A stretch of 64,000 bases of DNA from Flavobacterium sp. UBA7665 (GCA_002483285.1 DLHP01000030.1:1-64000); one strand, 5' to 3'. Counted from the first letter of the stretch, positions 34,111 through 43,268 are shown. Translations and numbers: made by a program. Notes: a model not told the origin generated them from the sequence alone.

Positions 34111-34782
34111 TTAGCGTTTATCTTTTGTGTTTTTATCGTAGGCAATCAGATTCATCATTTCTCTTAATCGGCTTCGAACGCGAATGCCGTATTGAGTTTC
34201 AATTTCTGTTGCTGAAAGATTTGTTGTTATGTGTGTTGGAATTCTTTTGTTGATGAAAATATCATATCGGCTCAACAGCACTTCGGCTATTACGTTGCAT
34301 TCGTTGCCGTAATACTTCAGGTTGTTTTCGACACCTAAATCGTCAAGGCAATAAATTCTTTGTTCTGAATGATATGCTTTTCCAATGCTGTATTTGTGTA
34401 TAATTCCATAGCCATCATTAATGAATTCGATACTGATGTCGCGACAAGGCTTGACAATAAATTTGTGTTCAGCTTTTGTCAGATGCTTCATGACATTCAT
34501 CAGCGTGGTTTTCCCGCAACCAACCGGACCAGCCAGTAGAATGCCTTTGTCCAAATCAATACCGAATTGAAAGGCCGTTTGTTCATCTCTCAGGAAATAG
34601 GCAATCAGCTGATAAATCACCGAGTGGTCATTTTCAATTATCCTGAATCTAGTTCCATATAATTCCCGACCTTTATTTTCAACCCATCGCAATACATCCG
34701 CATAATCATAGTGGCTCTGAATAGTCTTTTCCTGCTGCGATGTCGAGGTGTTTGGTTCTGTCTGTTCGTTCATTGGTGACAT
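34111..34782 (-). CDS. DnaC/IstB-like AAA+ ATPase
   Basis: 223 residues. Walker A is GPVGCGKTT (85-93) and Walker B is IYCLDDLG with Asp147-Asp148. This is the DnaC-like helicase-loader type, here without a transposase, so IstB of IS21 is less likely. Its start overlaps the end of the preceding gene by 77 bases, so the two are translationally linked. With that winged-helix protein it resembles the initiator/loader (O/P-like) pairs of phages and integrative elements. Confidence 0.8.
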   Translation of the reverse strand: MSPMNEQTEPNTSTSQQEKTIQSHYDYADVLRWVENKGRELYGTRFRIIENDHSVIYQLIAYFLRDEQTAFQFGIDLDKGILLAGPVGCGKTTLMNVMKHLTKAEHKFIVKPCRDISIEFINDGYGIIHKYSIGKAYHSEQRIYCLDDLGVENNLKYYGNECNVIAEVLLSRYDIFINKRIPTHITTNLSATEIETQYGIRVRSRLREMMNLIAYDKNTKDKR

Positions 34783-35704
34783 ATTTTGGAGCGTTTAATA
34801 TCCAGTTCCTGGCTGCAGCTGGCCAGTCGACCATCGGTGTTTTACCCCCCACTAGCCACCCAATACTTTTGAAATAGTTAAAAAACTTGTTGGCTTCGAT
34901 CTCGGGAAAATCCTGTTGTTGGAAATATGCCAGGACTTCTTCCAAAACCGGAATGGCTAATGAAATTTCAGGAATGGGTTGCGGGGGTTTTTCTTCAGCT
35001 TGAGAGAAAACTTTACGAATATGTTCAACAACTTCTTTTTGCCGACAGTTTTCAGTGTGCTGTGCATTTGAGTCGGCGAATGCCGGATTTGACGATTCCA
35101 GTTCTCCATCAAGTGATCGTTCCGGCATTTCTTTTTGAGCGGAACTTTTTTCTTTTTCTTCCGGCAGCAACTCAGAATTTAAATCCGTGGAATCTTCTTC
35201 ATTTTTTTTCTCGGGTTCTTCCAAGTTTAAACCCTTTGTAATGTTTAAACTGTTTGTAATGTTTGTATTGTTTATATAAGGTACTACGACCTGTTCATCA
35301 ACCTGTTCATGACCTGTCTCAATACCAGACTGTGACTTGTCTGCGACGTGTTCACTAATAGGTTCAAAATTTGAACTGGCTTGCTTTTCAGTTTTTGTAA
35401 AAGGCTTAAGGTCATCTGAGAAATTGAGCATAAAAACATGGCTGCCCCGGAATGGGTTGTATGACGGCTCGTAATTGATATATCCATTTGCGTGCAATGC
35501 TTTTAAGCATTTATGATACGTTGCTTTTGCGCTGATCTTGCTGATACGCATCACTTCGTCGCGGGATATACTAATGGGGTTTTTGAACCGGTTGCAATTC
35601 CAGAATTGGAAGAGCGCCATGTATAAACTGACATGTGTGGCATTGATCAATTTATCTTTGGCTACTTTTTCAAAAAATCCGGTTAAATGCTTGATGTAAT
35701 TCAT
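34706..35704 (-). CDS. Winged-helix replication-initiator-like protein
   Basis: 332 residues from the ATG at 35702-35704, which I prefer to one 20 codons upstream in filler-like repeat sequence. The N-terminal about 100 residues form a winged helix (ISRDEVMRISKISAKATYHKC, ALHANGYINYEPS). A low-complexity acidic linker of about 110 residues (EEPEKKNEEDSTD) follows. The C-terminus, NYFKSIGWLVGGKTPMVDW and AARNWI, resembles the DnaD/DnaT-like tail of phage replication proteins. It precedes the DnaC-like ATPase, a good match for an initiator plus loader pair. Transcription factor is the alternative. Confidence 0.65.
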   Translation of the reverse strand: MNYIKHLTGFFEKVAKDKLINATHVSLYMALFQFWNCNRFKNPISISRDEVMRISKISAKATYHKCLKALHANGYINYEPSYNPFRGSHVFMLNFSDDLKPFTKTEKQASSNFEPISEHVADKSQSGIETGHEQVDEQVVVPYINNTNITNSLNITKGLNLEEPEKKNEEDSTDLNSELLPEEKEKSSAQKEMPERSLDGELESSNPAFADSNAQHTENCRQKEVVEHIRKVFSQAEEKPPQPIPEISLAIPVLEEVLAYFQQQDFPEIEANKFFNYFKSIGWLVGGKTPMVDWPAAARNWILNAPKYVTNERTDRTKHLDIAAGKDYSEPL

Positions 35705-35770
35705 TGGAGTTGACAGTTGGCGGTTGACGGTTGTTGGATAAGGGTTGCTTCGCTTTGCTCGCAATGACGG

Positions 35771-36106
35771 TTATTTGAAGAGGGTTTGAACGGCTTGTAC
35801 TTTGTTATGTTCCAAGAGTCTTTCAAGATCGGCGTTGGCGTAATAAATGATGCCTCCGATTTTTGTGTAGGACAAAGTTTTGTTTATTCGGAGTGTTTGG
35901 AGTGTTCCTGGAGAAATATTCAACAGCTTTCGGACTTCTGTTGATTTTAACCACTGCTTGGTTTGCTGTGGTTTTGATTGCAGCATTTCTTTAAAATCAT
36001 TTAAAAGTAATGTGCGGAATTCGTTGAGGTCTTGTTTTGTGAGGATTTGCTCACGAAGCATCCAATTATTAGCGGAGTTCGCGAAACTGTCGTTTTCGAC
36101 TGCCAT
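35771..36106 (-). CDS. MerR/excisionase-type helix-turn-helix protein
   Basis: 111 residues. The C-terminal half is a winged-helix HTH_17-like domain: WLKSTEVRKLLNISPGTLQT, then LSYTKIGGIIYYANADLERLL. Bacteroidota mobile elements nearly always have such a gene near their replication and integrase genes, where it may act as an excisionase or a regulator. It heads the leftward replication module. Confidence 0.8.
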   Translation of the reverse strand: MAVENDSFANSANNWMLREQILTKQDLNEFRTLLLNDFKEMLQSKPQQTKQWLKSTEVRKLLNISPGTLQTLRINKTLSYTKIGGIIYYANADLERLLEHNKVQAVQTLFK

Positions 36107-36201
36107 AACGTTCGTTTTATTTGGTTATGGTGCAAAATTGTATTGATTGACTCGTTTTAAATCACAAGTCAATCACAAGTTGTGAAAGAAAAAATTGAAA
36201 A

Positions 36202-37912
36202 TCAGGGCAAATTACCCGCGGAGATTGTCTTTTTCAATTCCTGAATAAAATAAGTGGGTGAAATTCCAGTGTTCTTTGAGAATGCTCTTGTGAAATGTTG
36301 GGTGGTGCTGAATCCGGCTTCTTCGCCCAATGCTTTGTTGGTATAGTTTCGGAACCTACTATTCTCTCGCAATTGAATAATGATGTAGTCGATTTTGAGG
36401 TCATTGACATAATCAGTCGATTTTGAGGTCATTGACATAATCAGTCGATTTCTTTTGCCGGGAATGTGAAATGATTTTCGAAACGTAAACAATGTTAGAA
36501 TCAAACATCTTTGCCAGCTTGGGAAGTGTGATGTCTTTAGCCAAGAACTTTTCAGACGCTTCAAATTTATCCAGATGCTTTAGAACCGAAGCAATGACAT
36601 CAGGGTTAATATTTAGATTGCCTGTATTTTTAAGTTTGATTTCAGCTGTGGGTTTCGATTGCTGTGTTTTGCGCTCCATGAGTTTTCGGAACTTCCTTTT
36701 ATTTTCACGAGCCTTATAAATCATATAACCCAGCCAGCCTATCAGTATTGAAATTAGAATTATAAAGAAGATATTCTGTTTCTTTTCAAAACGCAATAAT
36801 TCCTCAATTTCATCTTTTGCCTCAATCAGTTTTTTCGTGTCATATTCTTTATGAATCCTTCCTGAAAGATATTTATAATTGCTATTAAGATATTTGTCTG
36901 CAAGGAGCAATTGATCAATGTATTTTAACTGGTTTGGATGGTCGTTTTTGCTTTTATAATGGTCAATCAATATCTCGAAGCTTTCTCGTAGATCCGGGTA
37001 GGTATAGTTTTTTTCGATAAATGCTTCGTCAACTTTAATGAAATATTGAATTGCTTTTTCAGTTTGATTGAGTGCCCAATAATTTTTTCCTAAATAAAAG
37101 TAGGTTACTGTTTCTCCGGCGGAGTCTTTACTTTTGATAAAAGTGGGCAATGATTCGTTGAGTTTTGCAATGGAAACAGCGTAGTTCTTTTTGAAATATT
37201 GGTTGATTCCTTCTGAATTTACAAATCTCGGAATGGCATCATAATATTCTAATTCCGTAGCTTCCTTAATTCCTTTGTCGTTTGTAGCACTACATAATTC
37301 GTATTTTCCAAGTCGATTGTAGCACAACCCAAGAGCATGCAATGAGGTTAAATATGGAATATCGTCTTCGCTTTTAAAATACCTGATGTTTTCCTGAAAT
37401 AATAATGCAGCTTCATCATAGAATCCTAAGTAATACTTTATTTGAGCAATATTGTATTTGGCTTTGTACTTTAAATATTCGTCGGTTGTCGTTGCAATAA
37501 ACTCATCTGCAATCAAATAATTGTCGAGTGCATTGTTGAAGTCCTGAAGGTCATAATAGACAATTCCTTTCGTCAGGTATGCCGAACCAATCAAATCATT
37601 TTCTTTCGTACGTCTTGACGCGACAATCATGCTGTCGGCATAAAAAATTCTTTGCCTTTTAGGAGCCTGATGCAGGATGATTTTATAAGCATTCATCATC
37701 TGTTTCCAATTCTTTTCAGACTTGGCTTTTTTCAAGTAAGCATTACTGAGCACTATGGAATTTTCGTCCTGTTCATCGACTTGGAGTTTTTCAAGAAAAT
37801 ACTCATAGGACTTTCCTTTAAGACTGTCAATATAGACTTTACCATTTTGTTGCCCATAAATTGAAAAACAGCACATGGAAATACAAAATGGAATAAAATA
37901 TTTTTTACCCAT
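36202..37912 (-). pseudogene. TPR/AraC-type sensor-regulator broken by a 28-bp tandem duplication
   Basis: The first frame (to a stop at 36413) codes for a signal peptide (MGKKYFIPFCISMCCFSIYG), TPR-like helical repeats, a membrane helix (FFIILISILIGWLGYMIYKA) and the start of a C-terminal AraC HTH (LPKLAKMFDSNIVYVSKIIS). The frame then reads KKSTDYVNDLKID and stops. The missing second half of the HTH (YIIIQLRENSRF, GFSTTQHFTRAFSKNTGIS) continues in another frame to 36202. A 28-base unit is present twice at exactly this point (36387-36442). Removing one copy joins the frames without loss. The start is 37912, or 37915. Probably disrupted now, possibly reversible. Confidence 0.85.
36387..36442. 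repeat. 28-bp perfect tandem duplication
   Basis: Two identical copies (36387-36414 and 36415-36442), beginning AGTCGATTTTGAGG, plus nine bases of a third. 28 is not a multiple of 3, so the second copy shifts the frame of the AraC-type gene. Confidence 0.95.
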
Positions 37913-38217
37913 CATATAAAACAAACTAAGAAAGTGGCACAATGCGAATGAAATCAAAAGTACATTATTAAGTCAACAACTGTTAATGTTTGTCTGAAAA
38001 ATCGACGATTTGCATTTTCGAAATTACCTACTATTTCGAAATGTGTAATATCTAATTCGCAAAATACATGGTTTGTTTTGGCGGTATCTGGCTGATAGAT
38101 TTGTCAATGAATTCAAGCAACGGATTGTTTATGAGGCAATCTAAAACGTTCAAATCTCCCGGGCGAAATGAACTGAGAACCAAAAGTGATCAGTAACATT
38201 TTAACAGATTAACAGCC

Positions 38218-38949
38218 ATGAAAACATTAACCTTATGGACATTTATTTTAATTTTATTTACCTCTTGTAGTACAGAAAGCGAAACCGATGATTTAAGTGA
38301 GAACCAAGTCAATCTTGCCAACGGAGCGTTGCAACGTAGCACGGGTCTTTATCCTGAGAATAGTAATAATGCTTATGATTCTGCCGGACAGCTTTATTAC
38401 GATATTAGTGATAGCTATTATATCCAAGGGAAAACTTCGGCCACAACGGCTGGAACTATAGAGCAGGTTGAAGCTATTGCTAATTTGAATGAGGAATTTC
38501 AAACCTTACGTCCTTCGACTTACGTGTCGCCAACAGTAGCGAGAATTGATTATATCTTAAGCAACCAACAGGCAACAGCTTTGGGTATCATTTCGAATTC
38601 AAGTCTGTCTACAAAAGCCAAATTAAGTCTGACTGAATTTATAACCAATCTTATGGTTTATCGCAATCAGCAAGCAGATTATGAAGTAATTTATCCGTTT
38701 ATCATAGCGTATGAAACAGCAACAATCGCTGATAATGGCTACACTGCCAATGATAAAAAAATAATCCTTACGACATCGTCTATTGCTCGATACGAATTTT
38801 ATTTTGCCAAAAAGCACAGAAGAAAGCCTAGAGATCGTGATTGGGAAATTTCCTGGGGACATATCATCGCGGGAACGGATGGTAGTGAACATAGTACCGC
38901 TAATGCCATAGTAATGGCTTCCGTTTGTAATCTTATAGATAACAAGTAA
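38218..38949 (+). CDS. Unrecognised lipoprotein
   Basis: 243 residues. The leader ends FTSCSTESE, with lipobox Cys17, so it is probably an outer-membrane lipoprotein. The mature part is rich in Ser, Thr, Asn and Gln, with a basic patch KKHRRKPRDRDWE near residue 200. No known domain is seen. It follows the broken AraC-type gene, which reads the opposite way, so the latter may once have regulated it. Composition is A+T-rich, like the rest of the island. Confidence 0.65.
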   Translation: MKTLTLWTFILILFTSCSTESETDDLSENQVNLANGALQRSTGLYPENSNNAYDSAGQLYYDISDSYYIQGKTSATTAGTIEQVEAIANLNEEFQTLRPSTYVSPTVARIDYILSNQQATALGIISNSSLSTKAKLSLTEFITNLMVYRNQQADYEVIYPFIIAYETATIADNGYTANDKKIILTTSSIARYEFYFAKKHRRKPRDRDWEISWGHIIAGTDGSEHSTANAIVMASVCNLIDNK

Positions 38950-39050
38950 ACTTGTTTTGAATTCCGAATCCCATCATTTATAAGCCTGAAGTCGCTGTGT
39001 CATTTGATGCAGCGGCTTATTTTTTTAGCAGACTATTTAAATAATTCACG

Positions 39051-39896
39051 ATGAAACATTATTCTCAAACCCTATTGCTAGAATTAAATCGTCAATTAGA
39101 AGTTATTCACGCGGAAAACGACGAAACCATCAAATACGCTGAGCAAGCTATTAGAGTTCTTATATCGATTTTAGAACAGCTCAAAACATTCTTCGCCAAA
39201 TATGAATTTCCCAATAAGGATGATGAAATTCATTTCTTTAAGCATATCAAGCCGCAATTTGTATATAGGCTTATTTATTATAATGAGATTTATAATATTG
39301 AAAGTAATACACCTTATGGCGGTGAAAAGGTATTGCGTAAGTTTTACCATTCAGAATTGGAGAAACTGAAAACGTATTTTGATGACAACCTCGATTTTTA
39401 CCGTTATTATCGAACTGGCAACACCTGTCTGGATAAAAAATATTTTCTACGAGGAAAACACGACATCAGGCTTACGCTCGACAGTTTTTATTTTCAGGCA
39501 GACCATCGGTTTACGACTTCCCATGATTTTAAAGTGGCGCAAATTATGGCGAACGATTTGATTCAGGTATATCTTGAAGGGGAAATTCATAAACTTGAAA
39601 AAAGGATGGTTCCGATAAATAAAAGTGACTTGACTTTAGGTAAGCAAAAGTGGACTGGCTCTAAAGTCGCTTTGGTTGAGCTGATTTATGCGCTCCATGC
39701 GGAAGGTGTTTTTAATAACGGCTCGTCAGATTTGAAGGATGTAGCGGAATTTTTTGAGCACACTTTGAATGTAGATTTGGGGCAGTTTCACAGAACTTTT
39801 TTGGAAATTAGGATGCGGAAGTCGGATAGAACGAAATTTTTGAATTCGTTGCGCGATAGTGTTTTGAAACGGATGGATGAGGCGGATGAAACATAA
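39051..39896 (+). CDS. rteC: RteC-family protein of conjugative/integrative elements
   Basis: 281 residues, soluble, with the RteC features FFKHIKPQFVYRLIYYNEIY near the N-terminus, FLRGKHDIRLTLDSFYFQ in the middle and KVALVELIYALHAEGVFNNG near the C-terminus. In CTnDOT, RteC activates the excision operon. Here it lies next to the integrase in convergent orientation, with a bidirectional terminator between them. Supports an integrative element. Excision genes exc/xis beyond the small HTH gene were not seen. Confidence 0.85.
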   Translation: MKHYSQTLLLELNRQLEVIHAENDETIKYAEQAIRVLISILEQLKTFFAKYEFPNKDDEIHFFKHIKPQFVYRLIYYNEIYNIESNTPYGGEKVLRKFYHSELEKLKTYFDDNLDFYRYYRTGNTCLDKKYFLRGKHDIRLTLDSFYFQADHRFTTSHDFKVAQIMANDLIQVYLEGEIHKLEKRMVPINKSDLTLGKQKWTGSKVALVELIYALHAEGVFNNGSSDLKDVAEFFEHTLNVDLGQFHRTFLEIRMRKSDRTKFLNSLRDSVLKRMDEADET

Positions 39897-39921
39897 AAGG
39901 CTTTCAATGCGAAAGCCTTTT
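39895..39921. terminator. Bidirectional terminator between rteC and the integrase
   Basis: AAAAGGCTTTC (39895-39905) and GAAAGCCTTTT (39911-39921) are perfect inverted 11-mers with a 5-base loop. The left arm includes the end of the rteC stop codon. Confidence 0.85.
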
Positions 39922-39932
39922 ATGCTTTATTT

Positions 39933-41183
39933 CTAAGCAATTTTTTGAAACGCTAATTTGTCTTTTAGCATATTCATATCTTCTTTGACTTTCTTATCAA
40001 TGACCTTTGCGTAGTGCTGTGTCATTCTGATATTTTTATGCCCCAACATCTTGCCAACACTTTCAATTGGAATACCATTGCTCAATGTTACCGTTGTTGC
40101 AAATGTATATCGAGCAACGTGGAAAGTTAGTTTTTTCTCAATGCCGCAAACATCTGCAATTTCTTTTAGGTAGCTGTTCATCTTCTGATTACTCTTTACT
40201 GGAAGCAATGTTCCGCTATTGATACAAGCCGGATGCGTAACATATTTATCTAGCAACTCCTGTGGAATCGGTAGGATTGGAATGTTGGACGAGGTATCCG
40301 TTTTCTGGCGTTTTTTGTAAATCCATCTTTGGCCATCAATGTCGATCCCGATATGCTCCTGCTTCAGTTGTTTCACATCTATGTAAGCCAATCCGGTAAA
40401 GCAGCAGAAAATGAAAATATCACGCACTTCGGAAAGTCGTTCCGATACGAACTTCTTTGTGTAAATCGTGCTGATTTCGTTTTCATCAAGGAATTCTATA
40501 TCAACCTCATGAACTTTAAATTTGTACTGAACGAATGGATTATCGGCAAGCCACTTGTTGTCCAGACAGATATTTATAATCTTTTGGAAGTTCTTGAGAT
40601 ATTTAACGGTAGTGTTGTTGTTGCAACCTCGTTCGGTTCTGAGATAGAAATCATAATCCATTACAAAGGCGTGATCTATTTTTGTAATATCAATATCGGT
40701 TAACTTATACTTCCATGTCATAAATTCAATCGTGTGGCTTAGAGAAGTTTCATAACGCTCCAAAGTTCCTACAGCATATTCATCAACTTCAATTAAGGCT
40801 TTGATTCTTTTGTTGTGTTCACGGAAAATTGGAACAATGGTTCTGGTTCTGACATCCAAACCTAGCAATCGATTTTTCATATTTTCATAATCGACACTTT
40901 CGCCTTTGTTGTAAAAATGCTTTTCTGCTTCTGCAACTTCATTTTTTAAATCGTCAAGGTGACCATTTATTAACCGGGCTTCCTCTGAAGTGCCTTTCAT
41001 TTTCGCGCCTTCAACCGACCACTTGGCGGGATCAATAAACTTGCCAGTGCTTTTTTCGATTCGTTTTCCGTTCACTGTTACTCTGTGGAAAATTGGCACT
41101 AAGCCTTTGGGGTTGGCTTTAGCTCTTTTTAGATAAAAAAGATTGGAGATTGTTGCTTTCATTTTGCGCTTCCTTTTTGACAT
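39933..41183 (-). CDS. Tyrosine recombinase (integrase) beside tRNA-Ser
   Basis: 416 residues; a start seven codons later (41162) is possible. An arm-binding domain starts KATISNLFYLKRAK, then a SAM-like core-binding domain (about 105-205). In the catalytic domain, HVARYTF supplies the HxxR, LGHKNIRMTQHYAKV gives the His and nucleophile Tyr. The usual first Arg position reads FTGLAYIDV, with Ala instead of Arg, like the displaced Arg in the CTnDOT integrase. It should integrate the island at the 3' end of tRNA-Ser, which lies 230 bases away. Confidence 0.93.
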   Translation of the reverse strand: MSKRKRKMKATISNLFYLKRAKANPKGLVPIFHRVTVNGKRIEKSTGKFIDPAKWSVEGAKMKGTSEEARLINGHLDDLKNEVAEAEKHFYNKGESVDYENMKNRLLGLDVRTRTIVPIFREHNKRIKALIEVDEYAVGTLERYETSLSHTIEFMTWKYKLTDIDITKIDHAFVMDYDFYLRTERGCNNNTTVKYLKNFQKIINICLDNKWLADNPFVQYKFKVHEVDIEFLDENEISTIYTKKFVSERLSEVRDIFIFCCFTGLAYIDVKQLKQEHIGIDIDGQRWIYKKRQKTDTSSNIPILPIPQELLDKYVTHPACINSGTLLPVKSNQKMNSYLKEIADVCGIEKKLTFHVARYTFATTVTLSNGIPIESVGKMLGHKNIRMTQHYAKVIDKKVKEDMNMLKDKLAFQKIA

Positions 41184-41260
41184 TAATAATTTAGTTTAAA
41201 TGTCAAAGCGGTGCAAGATGTTCATTTATTGAACAGCTTGAAAACACTGGGGTTTACAAG

Positions 41261-41305
41261 CAATTCGGGGTGCCATTTCCAGAAAAGGAGGAGTGCCCCG
41301 AATTG
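41261..41305. repeat. Inverted repeat between integrase and tRNA, possible att arm site
   Basis: CAATTCGGGG (41261-41270) and CCCCGAATTG (41296-41305), perfect 10-bp inverted repeat, 25-base spacer. Its location next to the integrase and tRNA fits an arm-type integrase-binding site, by inference. Confidence 0.5.
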
Positions 41306-41357
41306 TACCCCTTTGGTATTGCGAATTAATGAATCATTTGATATGGGATTAAAACAA

Positions 41358-41391
41358 AAAACCCCGAAAATCATAAGATTTAAGGGGTTTT
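41358..41391 (-). terminator. Terminator of tRNA-Ser
   Basis: AAAACCCC (41358-41365) and GGGGTTTT (41384-41391), followed on the minus strand by T-rich sequence. Ends the leftward tRNA transcript. Confidence 0.75.
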
Positions 41392-41415
41392 GAAGTGCTT
41401 TGAAAAGCTTTCAGC

Positions 41416-41499
41416 GGAGAAAGAGGGATTCGAACCCCCGGACCTGTTACAGTCAACAGTTTTCAAGACTGCCGCAATCGACCACTCTGCCATTTCTCC
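41416..41499 (-). tRNA. tRNA-Ser (anticodon UGA)
   Basis: The minus strand gives a full cloverleaf: acceptor GGAGAAA...TTTCTCC, D-arm GGTCGATTGCGGCA, anticodon loop CTTGAAA with TGA, a long variable arm (CTGTTGACTGTAACAG) typical of serine tRNAs, and T-arm GGTTCGAATCC. CCA is not encoded. It is the probable integration target of the element to its left. A TAnnTTTG promoter lies 34 bases upstream. Confidence 0.96.
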
Positions 41500-41532
41500 A
41501 ATAAGTCGGGCACTAATTTCTTAATGCGGTTG

Positions 41533-41540
41533 CAAATATA
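41533..41540 (-). promoter_or_regulatory. -7 element of the tRNA-Ser promoter
   Basis: Reads TATATTTG on the minus strand, a perfect TAnnTTTG, 34 bases before the mature tRNA 5' end. The -33 match is poor. Confidence 0.6.
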
Positions 41541-41638
41541 GAAACCTTTTTTGATTCCCGAAACATTTTTTTAGCGAAATAATTATATTTTTTATGGGTG
41601 TTGTTTTAACCGTTTCATCCTGTTGGTTTTAATGAAAA

Positions 41639-41662
41639 AAGCTGCCCCAAAAAGGGCAGCTT
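41639..41662 (-). terminator. Terminator of the CAP-domain gene
   Basis: AAGCTGCCC (41639-41647) and GGGCAGCTT (41654-41662), perfect stem, then TTTTTT on the minus strand. Confidence 0.88.
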
Positions 41663-41685
41663 CACTGTGGTCAAACAAAACAAAC

Positions 41686-42192
41686 TTATTTTTTAATGAA
41701 GATATTCGTGTAGTACTTTTTACCGGTTACGGCATCCTCGCGGATAGAAACCCCAAAGTGCGTAAACTGTCCTTCAATGTTGGCTTTGTGGCCAGGGCTG
41801 TCCAGCCAGGCGTGCAATACCGAATTGGGTGTAGAATAGTTGTAGGCCACATTCTCGTTTACTTTCACCGCACCCAAAACCTGGATGATGTTCTGTGAAC
41901 GCTGTGCGAACAGATCGTGGTTTACCACTTTCTTTTCGATCATGTAGGCGTTGTGCTCCTCCGCTTTGTACGAAATGTGGTTGATGGTCTGTAAAGGATT
42001 TAAACCTAGGCTTACCCTGTGCTCGTTGATCATTTCGGCCAACTCAAGTTCGTCGGCACGGTAATCGTATTTCTGGACCATTGCTCCGGTAGGTTGCGGG
42101 GCAACTAAATCTTCTGTAGCATCCGATGAACAAGAGAACATGGTGAACGCCAATGCCATCGGCAGGATTGCTCTGAGTAATGTAGTTTTCAT
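41686..42192 (-). CDS. CAP/SCP-domain lipoprotein
   Basis: 168 residues from the ATG at 42190-42192, which begins the leader MKTTLLRAILPMALAFTMFS before lipobox Cys21; longer starts lack a leader. The CAP fold is shown by LAEMINEHRVSLGLNPL, the His in HNAYM, NENVAYNY and HAWLDSPGHKANIEG, which form the conserved cleft. Bacterial CAP proteins (YkwD/SCP type) are extracellular and of unclear activity. This is the first chromosomal gene right of the tRNA. It has its own promoter region and terminator. Confidence 0.88.
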   Translation of the reverse strand: MKTTLLRAILPMALAFTMFSCSSDATEDLVAPQPTGAMVQKYDYRADELELAEMINEHRVSLGLNPLQTINHISYKAEEHNAYMIEKKVVNHDLFAQRSQNIIQVLGAVKVNENVAYNYSTPNSVLHAWLDSPGHKANIEGQFTHFGVSIREDAVTGKKYYTNIFIKK

Positions 42193-42387
42193 AATCAGTA
42201 GGTTTAAGTTTAAAGTAGATTGTGGGGCAAACTTCTTTAATATGTTGAACAGAATAGTTTCGTTATTTTGTTGAGACAATATTATCACTATTATCGTTTA
42301 AGTGCCAAATATAATCGATGAAATACATCTTTTTTAAGTTATATAAAATAATTTTCCTACAAATAAAATAATATAGCTCATAAAAAA

Positions 42388-42404
42388 AGCCGCCATCGGC
42401 GACT
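42388..42404 (-). terminator. Terminator of pdxH
   Basis: AGCCGCC (42388-42394) with GGCGACT (42398-42404), seven pairs including one G-T, followed on the minus strand by a run of T. Confidence 0.75.
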
Positions 42405-42424
42405 TTGGTTCTTGTATCATTGCA

Positions 42425-43069
42425 CTATGGTGCAAGCCGTTCCATGGCCCAACTAAAATCTTCCTGTAAACTGTACCTAATCCGGTCGTGCAAACGGTTG
42501 GGCCTGCCCTGCCAGAACTCTATGGCAACGGGCGTCACGAGGTAACCGCCCCAATAAGCGGGTCTTGGGATTTCCTTGTCGGCATATTGGCCCTCCAGCT
42601 TTTTAAGTTGTTGCTCCAATTCGTTCCGGTCGGCCACCACTTCGCTTTGATGCGAAGCCAATGCACCGAGTTTGCTTCCGTCGGGTCGTGAGGCAAAATA
42701 ATTGTCGGATACCGTATCGGCAGTTCGCTGCGCCGTTCCTTTGATAATCACCTGACGCTCCATGCTGTGCCAGAAAAATGACAAGCAAATATTAGGATTG
42801 GCTGCAATCGCCTTTCCTTTCTCCGATTCGTAATTGGTATAAAACACAAATCCGTTCTCATCATATTTCTTGAGCAAAACTACACGCGCTTTAGGGAATC
42901 CATCAAGGCCGATGGTAGAAACGGTCATGGCGTTCACTTCCTCCACGCCGCCAAAATCCTGTACCTCATGGAACCATTTATGGAACAGGTTGATCGGGTC
43001 TTCGGGGATCATACTTTCAAGCAGTTCACTTTTCTCGTATGATTTGCGGTAGTTGCTTAGGTCTTTCAT
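42425..43069 (-). CDS. pdxH: Pyridoxamine 5'-phosphate oxidase
   Basis: 214 residues, the family's usual length. FMN-binding segments are RVVLLKKYDENGFVFYTNYES and LSFFWHSMERQV; SRPDGSKLGALASHQS and the closing FWQGRPNRLHDRI are PdxH hallmarks (substrate Arg/His). It oxidises pyridoxine or pyridoxamine phosphate to PLP with oxygen, in the cytoplasm. Monocistronic with its own terminator. About 200 bases upstream hold short imperfect AGTGCCTGAG repeats but no gene. Confidence 0.97.
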   Translation of the reverse strand: MKDLSNYRKSYEKSELLESMIPEDPINLFHKWFHEVQDFGGVEEVNAMTVSTIGLDGFPKARVVLLKKYDENGFVFYTNYESEKGKAIAANPNICLSFFWHSMERQVIIKGTAQRTADTVSDNYFASRPDGSKLGALASHQSEVVADRNELEQQLKKLEGQYADKEIPRPAYWGGYLVTPVAIEFWQGRPNRLHDRIRYSLQEDFSWAMERLAP

Positions 43070-43268
43070 GTTTAGTGCCTGAGTGAAGGAGTGCCTGAGT
43101 GCCTGAGCTTTTGCACCGGGTTCACTCCTAGTTTAATTATATATTAAAGATACAGTGTTTTATCCACAACTTTGAATCGTGCAAAAATTGGTAAGTGTAT
43201 TTATTTTATGTTCAATCCCACGCTGCTCAAACTGGGAAACTCCTGCACTCAGGAACTAAGGCACTTCA

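Noticed and set aside
34111..34782. IstB of an IS21 insertion sequence
   Set aside because: No IstA transposase or terminal repeats are adjacent; the overlap with an initiator-like gene fits a helicase loader better.
41416..41499. Second att copy from the tRNA 3' end within the window
   Set aside because: I looked in the larger intergenic gaps to the left, including 15316-15855, 29807-30059 and 33057-33357, and saw no copy of the tRNA end.
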